A DNA stretch of 64,000 nucleotides. It comes from Oricola thermophila. GTDB lineage: Bacteria; Pseudomonadota; Alphaproteobacteria; Rhizobiales; Rhizobiaceae. How positions within the stretch are numbered: position 1 is the stretch's first letter; every line of letters begins with the position of its first letter. The stretch is from the NCBI RefSeq assembly GCF_013358405.1, contig NZ_CP054836.1, forward strand, positions 1,550,001 through 1,614,000. The letters are read 5' to 3'. The translations under genes and the position numbers were made by a program. The notes below the pieces were generated by a model that saw nothing but the letters and a program-made list of their open reading frames with translations, was not told the DNA's origin and searched no databases. Shown here in pieces: positions 8,752 through 19,267 of the stretch.

Positions 8752-8775
8752 TTCGAAACAAAGGAATTTCGAAAC
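8752..8775. repeat. TTCGAAAC direct repeat in a divergent promoter region
   Basis: TTCGAAAC occurs at 8752-8759 and again at 8768-8775, 16 bases start to start, in the 91-base gap between the divergent deacetylase and acyltransferase genes. Each copy contains the palindrome TTCGAA. It could be a regulator site; no regulator is suggested by the sequence. Confidence 0.45.
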
Positions 8776-8811
8776 CTCTCGGTGCCATATGTCCCAGCAA
8801 AGGATTGAGAG

Positions 8812-9984
8812 ATGGTTGACGCCCATATTCCGGCATTCCCCGACCGCGTGGCCGCCGCACCCGACTGCACCGCCATTCGCCCCCGGTTCCACACCGATCG
8901 CGAGGCTGCACTCGCAGCGGTTGATTCACTTCCCGCGGACATCATCTGTTCGGGATACCAGCGCCCCGACTTTCTCCGTGCATGGTTGCATCACTCTCCG
9001 CACGAACCCCTCTTCGTGACACTGTCCGCGCCCGGCAGAGGCCCCGTCCTCCTGCCGCTGGAAAGGGCCTGCGGCAGAATCTTCTGCTTTGTCGGTGGGC
9101 ACCATGCCAACGCGAACTTCCCCGTCGGACGCGCCGAGGACATCGCCGCGCTCGCTGCCGCCGGCGAGACGGCCATCGTTGCCGCGCTTCGCGCCGGCGG
9201 CAGTCACGGGCATGCCATCGCGCTGGAGCGGCAGTTGCCGGACTATCGCGGCGTGCGGAACCCATTTGTGTTCGAAGGATCGACCGTCAGCCCCGATCCG
9301 GCCCTGTCATTGTCACTCGAGGGGGGCTTCGACGCCGTCCTTTCCCGCCACAACGCCAAGAAACGGCGCAAGCGCTTTCGCAGCCAGGAAAGGGCGCTGG
9401 AGGCCATCGGCGGATACCGATTCGTATCCTCCGTTGCGGTTGAAGACATACCGGAAACGCTGGACCTGTATTTCACGATCAAGGCAAGACAGTTCGAGGA
9501 AAACGGCGTTCACAACGACTTCGCCGATCCCCATGTACGCGAATTCTTCACCGAACTGTTCGTCGAGGGCGCCCGCACGAATCCCAAGGGCCGCACGATA
9601 AAAGCCATCGAGGCCGAAGGGAAAACCATTGCCATCCAGGGATGTTCGATACACGACGGGCGGATCACCGTTGAATTCTGTTCATACGATCCCGATTACG
9701 CCCGATACGTGCCGGGCGAACTGCTGTTCTACCTGGCCATTCGCGAAGCCGCGGAAACGGGGCTCGACATCTTCGATTTCAGCGTCGGCGATGCCCGTCA
9801 CAAGAGAACGTGGAGCGAGTTCGAGGTCTGGCACCGCGACACAATCATTCCGCTGAACACGATCGGCGTGCTTGTCGGCATGATGATAAGGGCTCGAAAC
9901 GGCGCAGTGCGGACCATCAAGCGCGATCCGACGATGTGGAAGGCAGCGAAGGTGCTGCGCAAGCACCTTCCCTTCATAGGCTAG
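8812..9984 (+). CDS. CelD/FemAB-like GNAT acyltransferase (HfsK-like)
   Basis: Protein of 390 residues of the CelD/BcsL (BioF2-like acetyltransferase) family, used in cell-surface polysaccharide modification. The GNAT-like core spans about residues 160-330. It has SRHNAKKRRKRFRSQERALEA, KARQFEENGVHNDFADPHVREFFTELF and the family-typical IFDFSVGDARHKRTWSE. There is no signal peptide, so action is expected on the cytoplasmic side, on a nucleotide- or lipid-linked sugar. It is divergent from the deacetylase and convergent with the Wzz-like gene. In Caulobacter a protein of this family (HfsK) tunes holdfast cohesion; equivalence here is inferred. Confidence 0.8.
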   Translation: MVDAHIPAFPDRVAAAPDCTAIRPRFHTDREAALAAVDSLPADIICSGYQRPDFLRAWLHHSPHEPLFVTLSAPGRGPVLLPLERACGRIFCFVGGHHANANFPVGRAEDIAALAAAGETAIVAALRAGGSHGHAIALERQLPDYRGVRNPFVFEGSTVSPDPALSLSLEGGFDAVLSRHNAKKRRKRFRSQERALEAIGGYRFVSSVAVEDIPETLDLYFTIKARQFEENGVHNDFADPHVREFFTELFVEGARTNPKGRTIKAIEAEGKTIAIQGCSIHDGRITVEFCSYDPDYARYVPGELLFYLAIREAAETGLDIFDFSVGDARHKRTWSEFEVWHRDTIIPLNTIGVLVGMMIRARNGAVRTIKRDPTMWKAAKVLRKHLPFIG

Positions 9985-9990
9985 CCGCTA

Positions 9991-12144
9991 TCAGCGTGCA
10001 TTGGCACTGCGCGCCGGCGGTTCGACCTCGATCCGGTCGGCGGCCGACGCACTGATCAACGTGAAATCCTCGTACCCGGCATCAACCAGATCTTCTGCTG
10101 CCTCAACGACAGCCTGCGATTTCGGATCGACGACCGAGAGCACGATCCGGCTGCCGTCCCCGACAACTCGGTCCAGCTCCCGGGCGTTGCGCGGACCGCA
10201 TTCGACAACGACGATGTCATAGGCGGAAACGAGCGAGTCGAGGATGATCGACAACCTGTCCATGGTCCGCGAGGCGCGCTCGAAGCCGGCGATGCCCGTT
10301 GGAATGACGTGTGCGGTGGTGACGACATCGGAATAGATGACATCCGCATAGGACGAGGAGGATGAAAGCAGGTCGGTGATCCCGGGACAATCCGGATCCT
10401 CCAGCATCCGACGGGACGCGGCACCGTCATCCGTCAGGTCCACGAGCACAGACCGAAGCCCCTCGCCAGCAAGCGCGCGCGCCAACGCAACGGATGCAGC
10501 AGTACCCGCATCGCCCTCGGGCGACAACACGACAGCGCGCGTGACACCGCTATCGACCAGGCGGCGAAGTACGGCGTCGACACCGTAATTGTCGTTGGCA
10601 GCCGCCTTCGCGGATTCATCGTTTGCCATAGGATCTTTATCCCCGCCGGCATGGACGGCGGGCATGACCACGGCCGGAGCCTCCATGGCTGGCGGCATTG
10701 CGGCTTCCGGATACGCCATGGCCGGCATCGCGCTTGCGGGAACTAGCGCACGTCCCGAAAACAGTTCACGCATCAATGCGGACAACATCAGAATGATCGT
10801 TGAAACGAAGAATGCGGCGCCAAGCAGCGGGATCATCTTCGGAAACGAGGGCTCCACTGGGACGATCGCGCGAGAGATCAGGCGCGCCTTGGCCGGGGCG
10901 TACTGCCCCTCGTCCCGCGACGCAGCCTCGCGATATCGGACCAGATAGCTTTCAAGCAACGCGCGCTGGGATTCCGCTTCACGTTCGAGTGCGCGCAACT
11001 GAACTTCGCGCTCGTTGGCGGTAGCCGCAGCCGCCTTCAGTTCGGCCACGCGTTCCATCAACTCCTCCTCCCGGGCACGAGCGATTTCGGCGGCGCTTCG
11101 GATACCCACCAGAACCTTTTGCGCTTCCTCGTCTATCTGGCGCGACAGGTCCTGCAGCTGGGAGCGCAGCCCCTTGATGCGGGGATGTCCAGGGAGCAGG
11201 GTCGCCGACAGGTCGGCAATTTCCGCGTTGAGCGATATCTCCCGTTCACGAAGGCGGGCGATCAGCTGGGAATCCACGACTTCGGGGATGGTGTCTATCG
11301 AGGCACCGCGCTCAAGTGCCACCTCGATGTTGTTCGCACGAGCCTCGGCGCTCGACCGCTCGGCACGCACCCTGGACAGTTCCGTAGACAGTTCGGCAAG
11401 TTGCTGGGTGGCGAGATTGGAATTGTTTTGGCCCAGCAGGAGATCGGAAGACGCGCGGAATTGCGCAACGGCAGCCTCCGCCTTTCTCACGCTTTCCTGA
11501 AGATCTGCGATTTCGTCGGCCAGATAGGATGCGGCCTTGCCCGTGCTCTCAAGCTGCGCCTTGCTCTGAAGCGCCAGATACGCCTCGGCAAGCGCATTCG
11601 GAAAACGTGCCGCCAGCTCCCGGTCGCTGGAGCGGAACGAGATGACAATGACACGAGAATTCGCAATCGGGTAGACTTCCAACCGCTTGCGCACATTGTC
11701 GAGTATGCGCTTCTCGGATGACACGAGCGCCGGGTCGCCGACCAACCCTAAAGAGATAAGCCCAGACTTCAGGCTTGAAACCTCTACGGTTTCATCGAAC
11801 TCCGGGCTCTCTCCCAGCTTCAGATCCCGGGCCACCTGGATCAACAGATCGCTTGAAGTCAGAATCTCGACTTGGCTCGTAACACCCTCGCGGTCAAGCA
11901 ACGATGAGTCCGATTCCTGAGACTGCCCGGACGATTGCGGTCGCGTAAAGATGGATTCGCTCGATTCGATAAGGATGCGAGCGTCGGACTTGAACTGCGG
12001 CGTCACGATGCTGATCAGCGCAAACGCGAGCCCCGTAAGCACGATCGCGCCGCCAAGTATCCGCAACCGGTTGCGCCACACCGCCCCGAATAGCCTGCCG
12101 ATATCGATATCGGCGTCCTGCATTCTCGACTCTACTCGCGACAT
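9991..12144 (-). CDS. Polysaccharide co-polymerase (Wzz/Wzc-like) with degenerate kinase domain
   Basis: Inner-membrane chain-length/co-polymerase protein of 717 residues. It has a first membrane helix near residues 28-50, a Wzz domain, long coiled coils through the periplasmic part (about 190-425), the GNVR-type end, and a second helix (about 445-465). A linker rich in Pro, Ala and Met leads to a C-terminal BY-kinase-like domain. There the Walker A region reads SPEGDAGTAAS without the essential lysine, the Walker B region reads VVVECGP in place of an aspartate, and no tyrosine cluster is present. Kinase activity is therefore unlikely. It is divergent from the exporter gene. The start is chosen at ATG 12144; ATG 12123 is possible. 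Confidence 0.87.
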   Translation of the reverse strand: MSRVESRMQDADIDIGRLFGAVWRNRLRILGGAIVLTGLAFALISIVTPQFKSDARILIESSESIFTRPQSSGQSQESDSSLLDREGVTSQVEILTSSDLLIQVARDLKLGESPEFDETVEVSSLKSGLISLGLVGDPALVSSEKRILDNVRKRLEVYPIANSRVIVISFRSSDRELAARFPNALAEAYLALQSKAQLESTGKAASYLADEIADLQESVRKAEAAVAQFRASSDLLLGQNNSNLATQQLAELSTELSRVRAERSSAEARANNIEVALERGASIDTIPEVVDSQLIARLREREISLNAEIADLSATLLPGHPRIKGLRSQLQDLSRQIDEEAQKVLVGIRSAAEIARAREEELMERVAELKAAAATANEREVQLRALEREAESQRALLESYLVRYREAASRDEGQYAPAKARLISRAIVPVEPSFPKMIPLLGAAFFVSTIILMLSALMRELFSGRALVPASAMPAMAYPEAAMPPAMEAPAVVMPAVHAGGDKDPMANDESAKAAANDNYGVDAVLRRLVDSGVTRAVVLSPEGDAGTAASVALARALAGEGLRSVLVDLTDDGAASRRMLEDPDCPGITDLLSSSSSYADVIYSDVVTTAHVIPTGIAGFERASRTMDRLSIILDSLVSAYDIVVVECGPRNARELDRVVGDGSRIVLSVVDPKSQAVVEAAEDLVDAGYEDFTLISASAADRIEVEPPARSANAR

Positions 12145-12338
12145 GGAAATCCCCGGTGCACTCAACTGGATGAGTCCATCTGTAAACAACCATGGTTTCC
12201 GACGGGTAAATGGCCGAGCCCGGTGCCGTAACTGCGCGTGCCTTGCCCGGCACCGCCGCCTTTACCGGACATTAACCGTAATCAGGCAACAAATTGGCAG
12301 CTGCAAATGGCAGCTTGATCAATCTCCTGGGGAATCCA

Positions 12339-12914
12339 ATGAACTGTTTCAGGCGCGATCTGCTCGCTTTTGCAGCGGGCGCCCTGTCGGCGGCAATGTT
12401 GACCGGCTGCGCCGGTTACCGCCCCCCGCCTGCGGCGTTTCACGAAGCGATCAATCAACCCTACATGCTTGGCGCCGGTGACAAGGTCCGCGTGACCGTT
12501 TTCGGCCAGAGCGATCTCAGCAACACCTATTCCGTCGACCAATCCGGCTATATCGCCTTCCCGCTTATCGGAGCCGTGGCGGCGCGCGGACGGACTGTGC
12601 AGGAACTCGAGGGCGCCATCGCCGAACAGTTGCGCAACGGATACCTGCGAGATCCTGACGTGTCCGTGGAAGTCGACCAGTACCGCTCCATCTTCGTCAT
12701 GGGCGAAGTTGGCGCGGCAGGCCAGTATCCGTACACGCCCGGGATGACCGTACAGAACGCAATCGCCACCGCCGGCGGGTTTACCGCACGCGCCAAGCAG
12801 TCGAATGTGGACATCACGCGACAGATCAGCGGCAATGTCATGACCGGAAGCGTTCCGCTCAGCGACCCGGTACTGCCTGGCGATACGATTTTCGTGCGCG
12901 AACGCCTGTTCTAG
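12339..12914 (+). CDS. Outer-membrane polysaccharide export lipoprotein (small Wza/OPX type)
   Basis: Exporter of 191 residues. The signal peptide ends in a lipobox (MLTGC, Cys24). The poly_export domain (about 45-120: GAGDKVRVTVFGQSDLS) follows, then one SLBB repeat (FVMGEVGAAGQYPYTPGMTVQNAIATAGGFTARA). It lacks the extra SLBB repeats and C-terminal amphipathic helix of E. coli Wza, as in the compact alphaproteobacterial OPX proteins. The start at ATG 12339 follows GGGGAA and puts the signal peptide at the N-terminus. It begins a plus-strand operon with the glycosyltransferase, priming transferase and Wzy-like genes. Confidence 0.88.
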   Translation: MNCFRRDLLAFAAGALSAAMLTGCAGYRPPPAAFHEAINQPYMLGAGDKVRVTVFGQSDLSNTYSVDQSGYIAFPLIGAVAARGRTVQELEGAIAEQLRNGYLRDPDVSVEVDQYRSIFVMGEVGAAGQYPYTPGMTVQNAIATAGGFTARAKQSNVDITRQISGNVMTGSVPLSDPVLPGDTIFVRERLF

Positions 12915-12933
12915 GAGCGCAAAGAGCCGGTCA

Positions 12934-14076
12934 ATGCCCAATCATGAATCCTTACGCATCATCCACGTGCTTCGCGCACCGATGGGAGGGCTGTTTCGAC
13001 ATGTGCGGGACTTGGCCGAAGCCCATGCAGCCGAAGGGCACATGGTTGGCGTGATCTGCGACGTTCCCGGCACGACGGGATACAATGAGGAGATGGCCGC
13101 CGGCCTGGCTTCATCGCTTCCACTCGGTCTGCACCGCGTAGGAATGCGGCGCGAAATCGGCATTCGCGATCTGGCCGGCGCCGGGGAATTGTTGAGACTG
13201 ATAAAGAGCTTGCAACCGGATGTCCTGCATGGACATGGCGCAAAAGGTGGCGTGTACGCCCGCGCACTCGGTTCGCTTGTACGGGCAGGAAGGTCTCGCG
13301 TAGCCCGTCTCTATTCACCCCATGGGGGAAGCCTGCACTACGACCGGGCATCCCGGTCGGGGCAGGTGTATTTTCGCATAGAACGCGCCCTGGAACGGCT
13401 CACCGATCACATACTTTTCGTCGCCGAGTACGAACGGCGAACCTATCGCGAAAAAGTCGGCGAGCCGCGCTGTTCCTGGACCGTCAACTATAACGGATTG
13501 CGCGACACCGAATTTGAACCCGTCAAGCCGGTGGCCACACCCGCCGACTTTCTCTTTCTTGGCGAAATGCGCATGCTGAAAGGTCCCGACCTGTTCCTTC
13601 AGGCATTGGACAAGGTTAGAGCCCGCGGCAATCCGGGTGTTCGCGCGATAATGGTCGGCGCCGGTCCGGACACATCTGCGATCAGATCCTTGGCTGACAG
13701 TCTGGATCTTTCAGGCAGTGTCGCGTTTCGTCCGCCAATGACTGCGCGCGAAGCCTTTTCCATGGCGCGGGTCTTCGTCATGCCATCTCGCGCCGAAGCC
13801 CTACCCTATGTGACACTCGAAGCCCTGGCGGCGGGAATGCCCGTTATCGCCACTGCCGTCGGCGGCATCCCGGAGATTTTCGGAACAGACAGCCTTGCGC
13901 TAGTCGCTCCCGACGCAGACGATTTGGCCGAAAAAATGGCCGCAGCGATTGCTGATCCCGCTGGATACTCCGCGACCATGCCTGACCGGGATACGCTGAC
14001 CGCGCGGTTCTCGGCCCGGGCAATGGCCGACACTGCCATGCAGGCCTATCGCTCCGCCCTGGCGCTCCGAAGGTAA
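12934..14076 (+). CDS. Group 1 (GT4-type) glycosyltransferase
   Basis: Retaining GT-B glycosyltransferase, 380 residues. The N-terminal domain has a Gly-rich entry (LRAPMGGLFRHVRDLAEAH). The C-terminal glycosyl transferases group 1 domain carries FLGEMRMLKGPDLFLQAL and the donor-binding EALPYVTLEALAAGMPVIAT motif with its E-x7-E pair. It begins 19 bases after the exporter and probably adds a sugar to the lipid-linked repeat unit made by the next gene product. Donor and linkage cannot be deduced. No membrane helix is visible. Confidence 0.88.
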   Translation: MPNHESLRIIHVLRAPMGGLFRHVRDLAEAHAAEGHMVGVICDVPGTTGYNEEMAAGLASSLPLGLHRVGMRREIGIRDLAGAGELLRLIKSLQPDVLHGHGAKGGVYARALGSLVRAGRSRVARLYSPHGGSLHYDRASRSGQVYFRIERALERLTDHILFVAEYERRTYREKVGEPRCSWTVNYNGLRDTEFEPVKPVATPADFLFLGEMRMLKGPDLFLQALDKVRARGNPGVRAIMVGAGPDTSAIRSLADSLDLSGSVAFRPPMTAREAFSMARVFVMPSRAEALPYVTLEALAAGMPVIATAVGGIPEIFGTDSLALVAPDADDLAEKMAAAIADPAGYSATMPDRDTLTARFSARAMADTAMQAYRSALALRR

Positions 14077-14133
14077 AAGCCCGGCCGACAAGATACCGCA
14101 TCAAGCGTTTCTTAGGGCATTTCCACTACACAA

Positions 14134-15689
14134 ATGCGCAGTATGTTTCAAAGGCGCCCAATGAAAAATTTCGATCCGCATTCGGAAAAGGCTTCGCCGG
14201 CGCCTGAAGAAAGCGATGCCGGCGACAAGCCACCAGTCCAGGAGAGCCGGCTCGATTCCCTGGTCGACCGCATCGCAGGCGAATTGCGCACGGATACGAT
14301 TTCGCCGGTCATGGTCCGTGGGTGGCTTCGGATCGGGGAATTCCTCGGGCTCGCAGCCATCGCCACGATCATCATGCTGGCCTACCCCCAAACGGAAGCG
14401 AATCTGCAATACGCGCTCGCCATAACCGGCGGAAGCCTACTCTACATAATCCTCGCCGAGATCGCGGACGCCTATGAACTGCGCGCATTGCGACGCCCGC
14501 TTCGCTGGTTTCCCCGCATCGCCCTTGCCTGGGCGTCCACATTCGCATTGCTGGCATTGATCGGATTCCTGTTGAAGGTTTCCGGCGATTTCAGCCGCCT
14601 GTGGAGCGGCTCGTGGTTCATCGGCGGAATGTTCTTCCTGCTTGCGACCAGATTGTTGTTGGCACTGCGCATACGCGACTGGACGCGCAGCGGAAAACTG
14701 GAACGCCGTGCCGTGATCGTCGGCGGAGGCAGGCCGGCGGAAAGACTTATCCGCGCGCTGGAAAAACAGCGCGACAACGACATCCGCATTTGCGGGATAT
14801 TCGACGATCGCGATGACGAACGCTCACCGCCGATCGTTGCCGGCTATCCCAAGCTCGGCAACGTCGAGGAACTGGTCGCTTTCTCGCGCAAGGCGCGTAT
14901 CGACATGCTGATCGTTTCGCTACCGCTGGATGCCGAGGATCGCGTGCTCATGATGCTGAAGAAGCTGTGGGTGCTGCCGGTCGACATCCGCCTTTCGGCT
15001 CATTCCAACAAGCTGCGATTCCGCCATCGCACCTATTCCTTCATAGGATCGGTGCCGATGCTCGATCTTGCCGACAAGCCTATTCGCGACTGGGATTCGG
15101 TTGCCAAGCGGAGCTTCGATGTCGTGTTTTCACTTCTCGGCATTGTCGCGTTCTCGCCGGTCATGTTGGTGACGGCGATCGCGATCAAGCTCGACAGCAG
15201 AGGCCCGGTCATCTTCAGGCAGAAGCGATACGGCTTCAACAACGACGAGATCTGGGTCTACAAGTTCCGCTCCATGTACACGGACCAGTGCGATCCAAGC
15301 GCGCGCGCCATGGTCACCAAGGGCGATCCGCGAGTGACTCGCGTCGGTCGCATCATCCGAAAGACTTCCATCGACGAGTTGCCACAGTTCTTCAACGTGC
15401 TCCGCGGAGAACTTTCACTCGTCGGGCCCCGCCCGCACGCAATCACCGCCCAAGCCGCAAACCGCCTATACAACGAAGTCGTGGACGGATATTTCGCGCG
15501 TCATCGGGTCAAGCCCGGCGTTACCGGCTGGGCACAGATCAACGGATGGCGTGGCGAGACCGACACCGATGACAAGATCCGCAAGCGTACCGAGTTCGAT
15601 CTCTACTACATCGAAAACTGGTCGGTCCTGTTCGACCTCAAGATTCTTTTCCTCACTCCGATTCGGCTGTTCAATACGGACAACGCATA

Positions 15690-15693
<4 letters not shown>
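14134..15693 (+). CDS. Undecaprenyl-phosphate sugar-1-phosphate transferase (WcaJ/HfsE/UppE type)
   Basis: Initiating enzyme that loads the first hexose-1-phosphate on undecaprenyl phosphate. The 519-residue protein has four N-terminal membrane helices (about 70-200), a CoA-binding-like domain (VIVGGGRPAERLIRAL near 190-290), another membrane segment (about 330-350), and the catalytic bacterial sugar transferase domain. That domain includes FRQKRYGFNNDEIWVYKFRSM, KTSIDELPQFFNVLRGELSLVGPRP and VKPGVTGWAQINGWRGET. ATG codons at 14134, 14143 and 14161 compete; none has a strong ribosome-binding site. Its stop overlaps the next start (TTGA), suggesting coupling. Confidence 0.92.
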
Positions 15694-17003
<1,310 letters not shown>

Positions 17004-17013
17004 AACCGCGAGC

Positions 17014-17043
17014 AGGCTTAAAATATCGAGAGTTTTCGGGCAA
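17014..17043 (-). promoter_or_regulatory. Candidate promoter of tRNA-Pro
   Basis: Read on the minus strand, TTGCCC (plus 17038-17043) is followed by 17 bases and a TAAGCC element just inside an AT-rich ATATTTTAA stretch, about 10-15 bases ahead of the tRNA 5' end. The match is only moderate. The 174-base gap to the FkbM gene shows nothing else. Confidence 0.35.
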
Positions 17044-17177
17044 GCGGTAATTCGGCTCCATTGAAAAAATGTGGCGCACTTCCCCCGCCGGACGGATGCG
17101 CGCCGCGACCCGCATGTGCTTTCGGTCCGCGTTCGGCGCAGAAGACATCTGGCAATACATGCCACTCCGCCTGCCGG

Positions 17178-18044
17178 TCAGTTCACCAGAACGATGTCCT
17201 GATGATTCGCCGCCGAGAACAGTTCATCGAAACGGGCCGGCACCAAGCGTCCGTCAGACACCACATGCAGCGAGGAGAAGTTCGTTTCAAGGAATGCGAT
17301 GAATTCCGCCTTCTTCCGCTCTCCGTAGAACCGTGGCGTGAACTCCACATTGAAAAGGGCGTCGCGAATACCTGCATTCAGGACGCTTCTCAGGATCTCG
17401 AACTCGAATCCCTCGGCATCAATCCAGAGACAGCCGACGTCGCTCGCGGGCACGTTCGCGCGCGTTGACAGGAGCCGGGCGACGTCGAGAACCTCAACCT
17501 GCACCGATTGAGCACCGGTTTCCCCTTCCGGCTCCCGCAGGCTGTGCCCGCCGGAATTGAAGGTGTCGAAATACATGGACGCCGTACCCGGTTCCTCTCC
17601 GATCGCGCAGGGTACGATCGTGACAGTTTCCTCGAGGCCATTGATTTTTACGTTATGCGATAGAGCCTCGAGATTGTCGGGCACCGGCTCAACGGAAATC
17701 ACTTTCCGGAACAGACCCGATTCAGCAAACTGAAGTGTTTGAGTTCCGATGTGGGCACCTATCTCGAGCATGACGCCGTCGGTCGCGCGCTTGTTGTTCG
17801 ACCGATAGAATTCGAGGAATGCGTTGGTGTCGACCGAATTCCAGCTTCCGTCGACAGCGATCCTGTTCCCGACAAAGTCCCTGGGATCGAACAGCAATTC
17901 GCCGTGCGGCCCGTCTATCACGACATATTTGAATCGGCGGGGCAGGCTCTGCGACAACCACCGCGTTCCGACAGACGTTTCGAGAACGGACCGGAAAGCC
18001 GCTGTCCGCATCCTGCGAAATCGGGCTTCCATTTTCTTGAGCAT
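17178..18044 (-). CDS. FkbM family methyltransferase
   Basis: SAM-dependent methyltransferase of 288 residues. The binding glycine motif is in VMLEIGAHIGTQTLQFA, followed by VISVEPVPDNLEALSHNVKIN and the FkbM-typical CLWIDAEGFEFEILR. Such proteins often O-methylate sugars, so the natural guess is methylation of the nearby polysaccharide; this is inference from position. The start at ATG 18044 has AGGTGG upstream. It lies between merR and tRNA-Pro, 99 bases after merR on the same strand, and looks like an insertion into an otherwise conserved block. Confidence 0.85.
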   Translation of the reverse strand: MLKKMEARFRRMRTAAFRSVLETSVGTRWLSQSLPRRFKYVVIDGPHGELLFDPRDFVGNRIAVDGSWNSVDTNAFLEFYRSNNKRATDGVMLEIGAHIGTQTLQFAESGLFRKVISVEPVPDNLEALSHNVKINGLEETVTIVPCAIGEEPGTASMYFDTFNSGGHSLREPEGETGAQSVQVEVLDVARLLSTRANVPASDVGCLWIDAEGFEFEILRSVLNAGIRDALFNVEFTPRFYGERKKAEFIAFLETNFSSLHVVSDGRLVPARFDELFSAANHQDIVLVN

Positions 18045-18143
18045 CGCAGACCACCTACTTTGCAGGCATCGCGGATGCCTTGCAGCGTCTTCGCCAAATC
18101 GGCATCCCCTATCGTGCAACGAAAGAGGGGTGCCAAGCTTTGA

Positions 18144-18707
18144 TTACCGCGCCTGATCAAGAAGCCGCTTGCATTCCAGAAGATCGAACAGGGCCTCCTG
18201 TAGCAATGCTCGGTTCTCCCGCGACAGGCCAGGCTTGCCCGAATTGTCACCTTCCTCGGCTTCCTTGCCACCGAAACCGAATATTCCCTTGCCACGAGCT
18301 TTCGCCTGACCGACGACCATGTCCTGCTCAGCATCCGCTGTCGCAGCCTGACGCGCCGTCCGCTTCGATTTTTCCTGCTCCGCGGCCCTCGCGGCCTCCG
18401 CGTTCTTCCGGGTCAGTTCCTCGAAGGCCGACATGTCGCCGGTGCCAATCGCAATGGCGAAATGCACCCCGTTTTCCCGCAGAATCTTTTGTACACCCTT
18501 GATCGTGTAGCCTTCCTCATAGAGCAGATGCTTGATGCCGCGCAGCATGTCGACATCGTTGGGCCGGTAGTATCGCCGGCCGCCGCCCCTTTTCATTGGC
18601 TTGATCTGGGAGAACCGCGTTTCCCAAAAACGCAGGACATGCTGCGGAAGATCCAGCTCTTCGGCAACCTCGCTTATCGTGCGAAAGGCATCAGGGCTTT
18701 TTTCCAT
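18144..18707 (-). CDS. MerR family transcriptional regulator
   Basis: DNA-binding regulator of 187 residues. The N-terminal winged helix-turn-helix ([23 protein letters not shown], then [18 protein letters not shown]) is clear. A second helical part follows, and the C-terminus is a charged, low-complexity tail (about 100-165) with no cysteine effector site. This form is conserved downstream of ihfA in Rhizobiales. The target is unknown. The 129-base gap to ihfA contains no gene. Confidence 0.9.
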   Translation of the reverse strand: MEKSPDAFRTISEVAEELDLPQHVLRFWETRFSQIKPMKRGGGRRYYRPNDVDMLRGIKHLLYEEGYTIKGVQKILRENGVHFAIAIGTGDMSAFEELTRKNAEAARAAEQEKSKRTARQAATADAEQDMVVGQAKARGKGIFGFGGKEAEEGDNSGKPGLSRENRALLQEALFDLLECKRLLDQAR

Positions 18708-18836
18708 GGGAACTTTGCCTTCTTAGCGATTCTCGGGAAGTTTATCGCCTGAGGAGACGAGCGCAATGCCAACCGCACAATCCGGCCATTTCTTGCAATC
18801 GTTGTCGAGTGGGCCGGTACGAACGCGGAAAAGGCT

Positions 18837-19169
18837 CTATTCACCAGCAGTTTCTACCGAAGCGGCACGCTTGGCATGCGCGTCGGCGATTTTCTGCTTG
18901 AGAACGTTGGACGCCTTGAAGGTCATCACCCGGCGCGGCGAAATCGGCACTTCCTCACCGGTTTTCGGATTGCGACCTATACGTTCCGACTTGTTCCGAA
19001 CCTGAAAGGTCGCGAAGGATGAGAGCTTGACCGTCTCGCCCCGAACGATGGCATCGGAAATCTCGTCGATGATCATCTCGACCAAGGCGGCCGATTCGCT
19101 CCGGGACAACCCCACCTTGCGGTAAACCGCCTCTGCCAGATCCGCACGTGTAAGCGTTTTGGCTCCCAT
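18837..19169 (-). CDS. ihfA: Integration host factor alpha subunit
   Basis: HU/IHF-family DNA-bending protein of 110 residues that pairs with IhfB. Visible family sequence includes [35 protein letters not shown] and the beta-arm [18 protein letters not shown] with the intercalating proline. It lies between fabH and merR on the minus strand, as in other Rhizobiales. The 98-base gap before it may hold its own promoter. Confidence 0.96.
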   Translation of the reverse strand: MGAKTLTRADLAEAVYRKVGLSRSESAALVEMIIDEISDAIVRGETVKLSSFATFQVRNKSERIGRNPKTGEEVPISPRRVMTFKASNVLKQKIADAHAKRAASVETAGE

Positions 19170-19267
19170 GTGACCCGGCTTCCCTCAACACACTGAAAAT
19201 TCAACGGAAAGGCTAGCGTGTGACCGATCACTGGTCAAGCAAGCTTCCACGAATTGGCCAGAAATAT

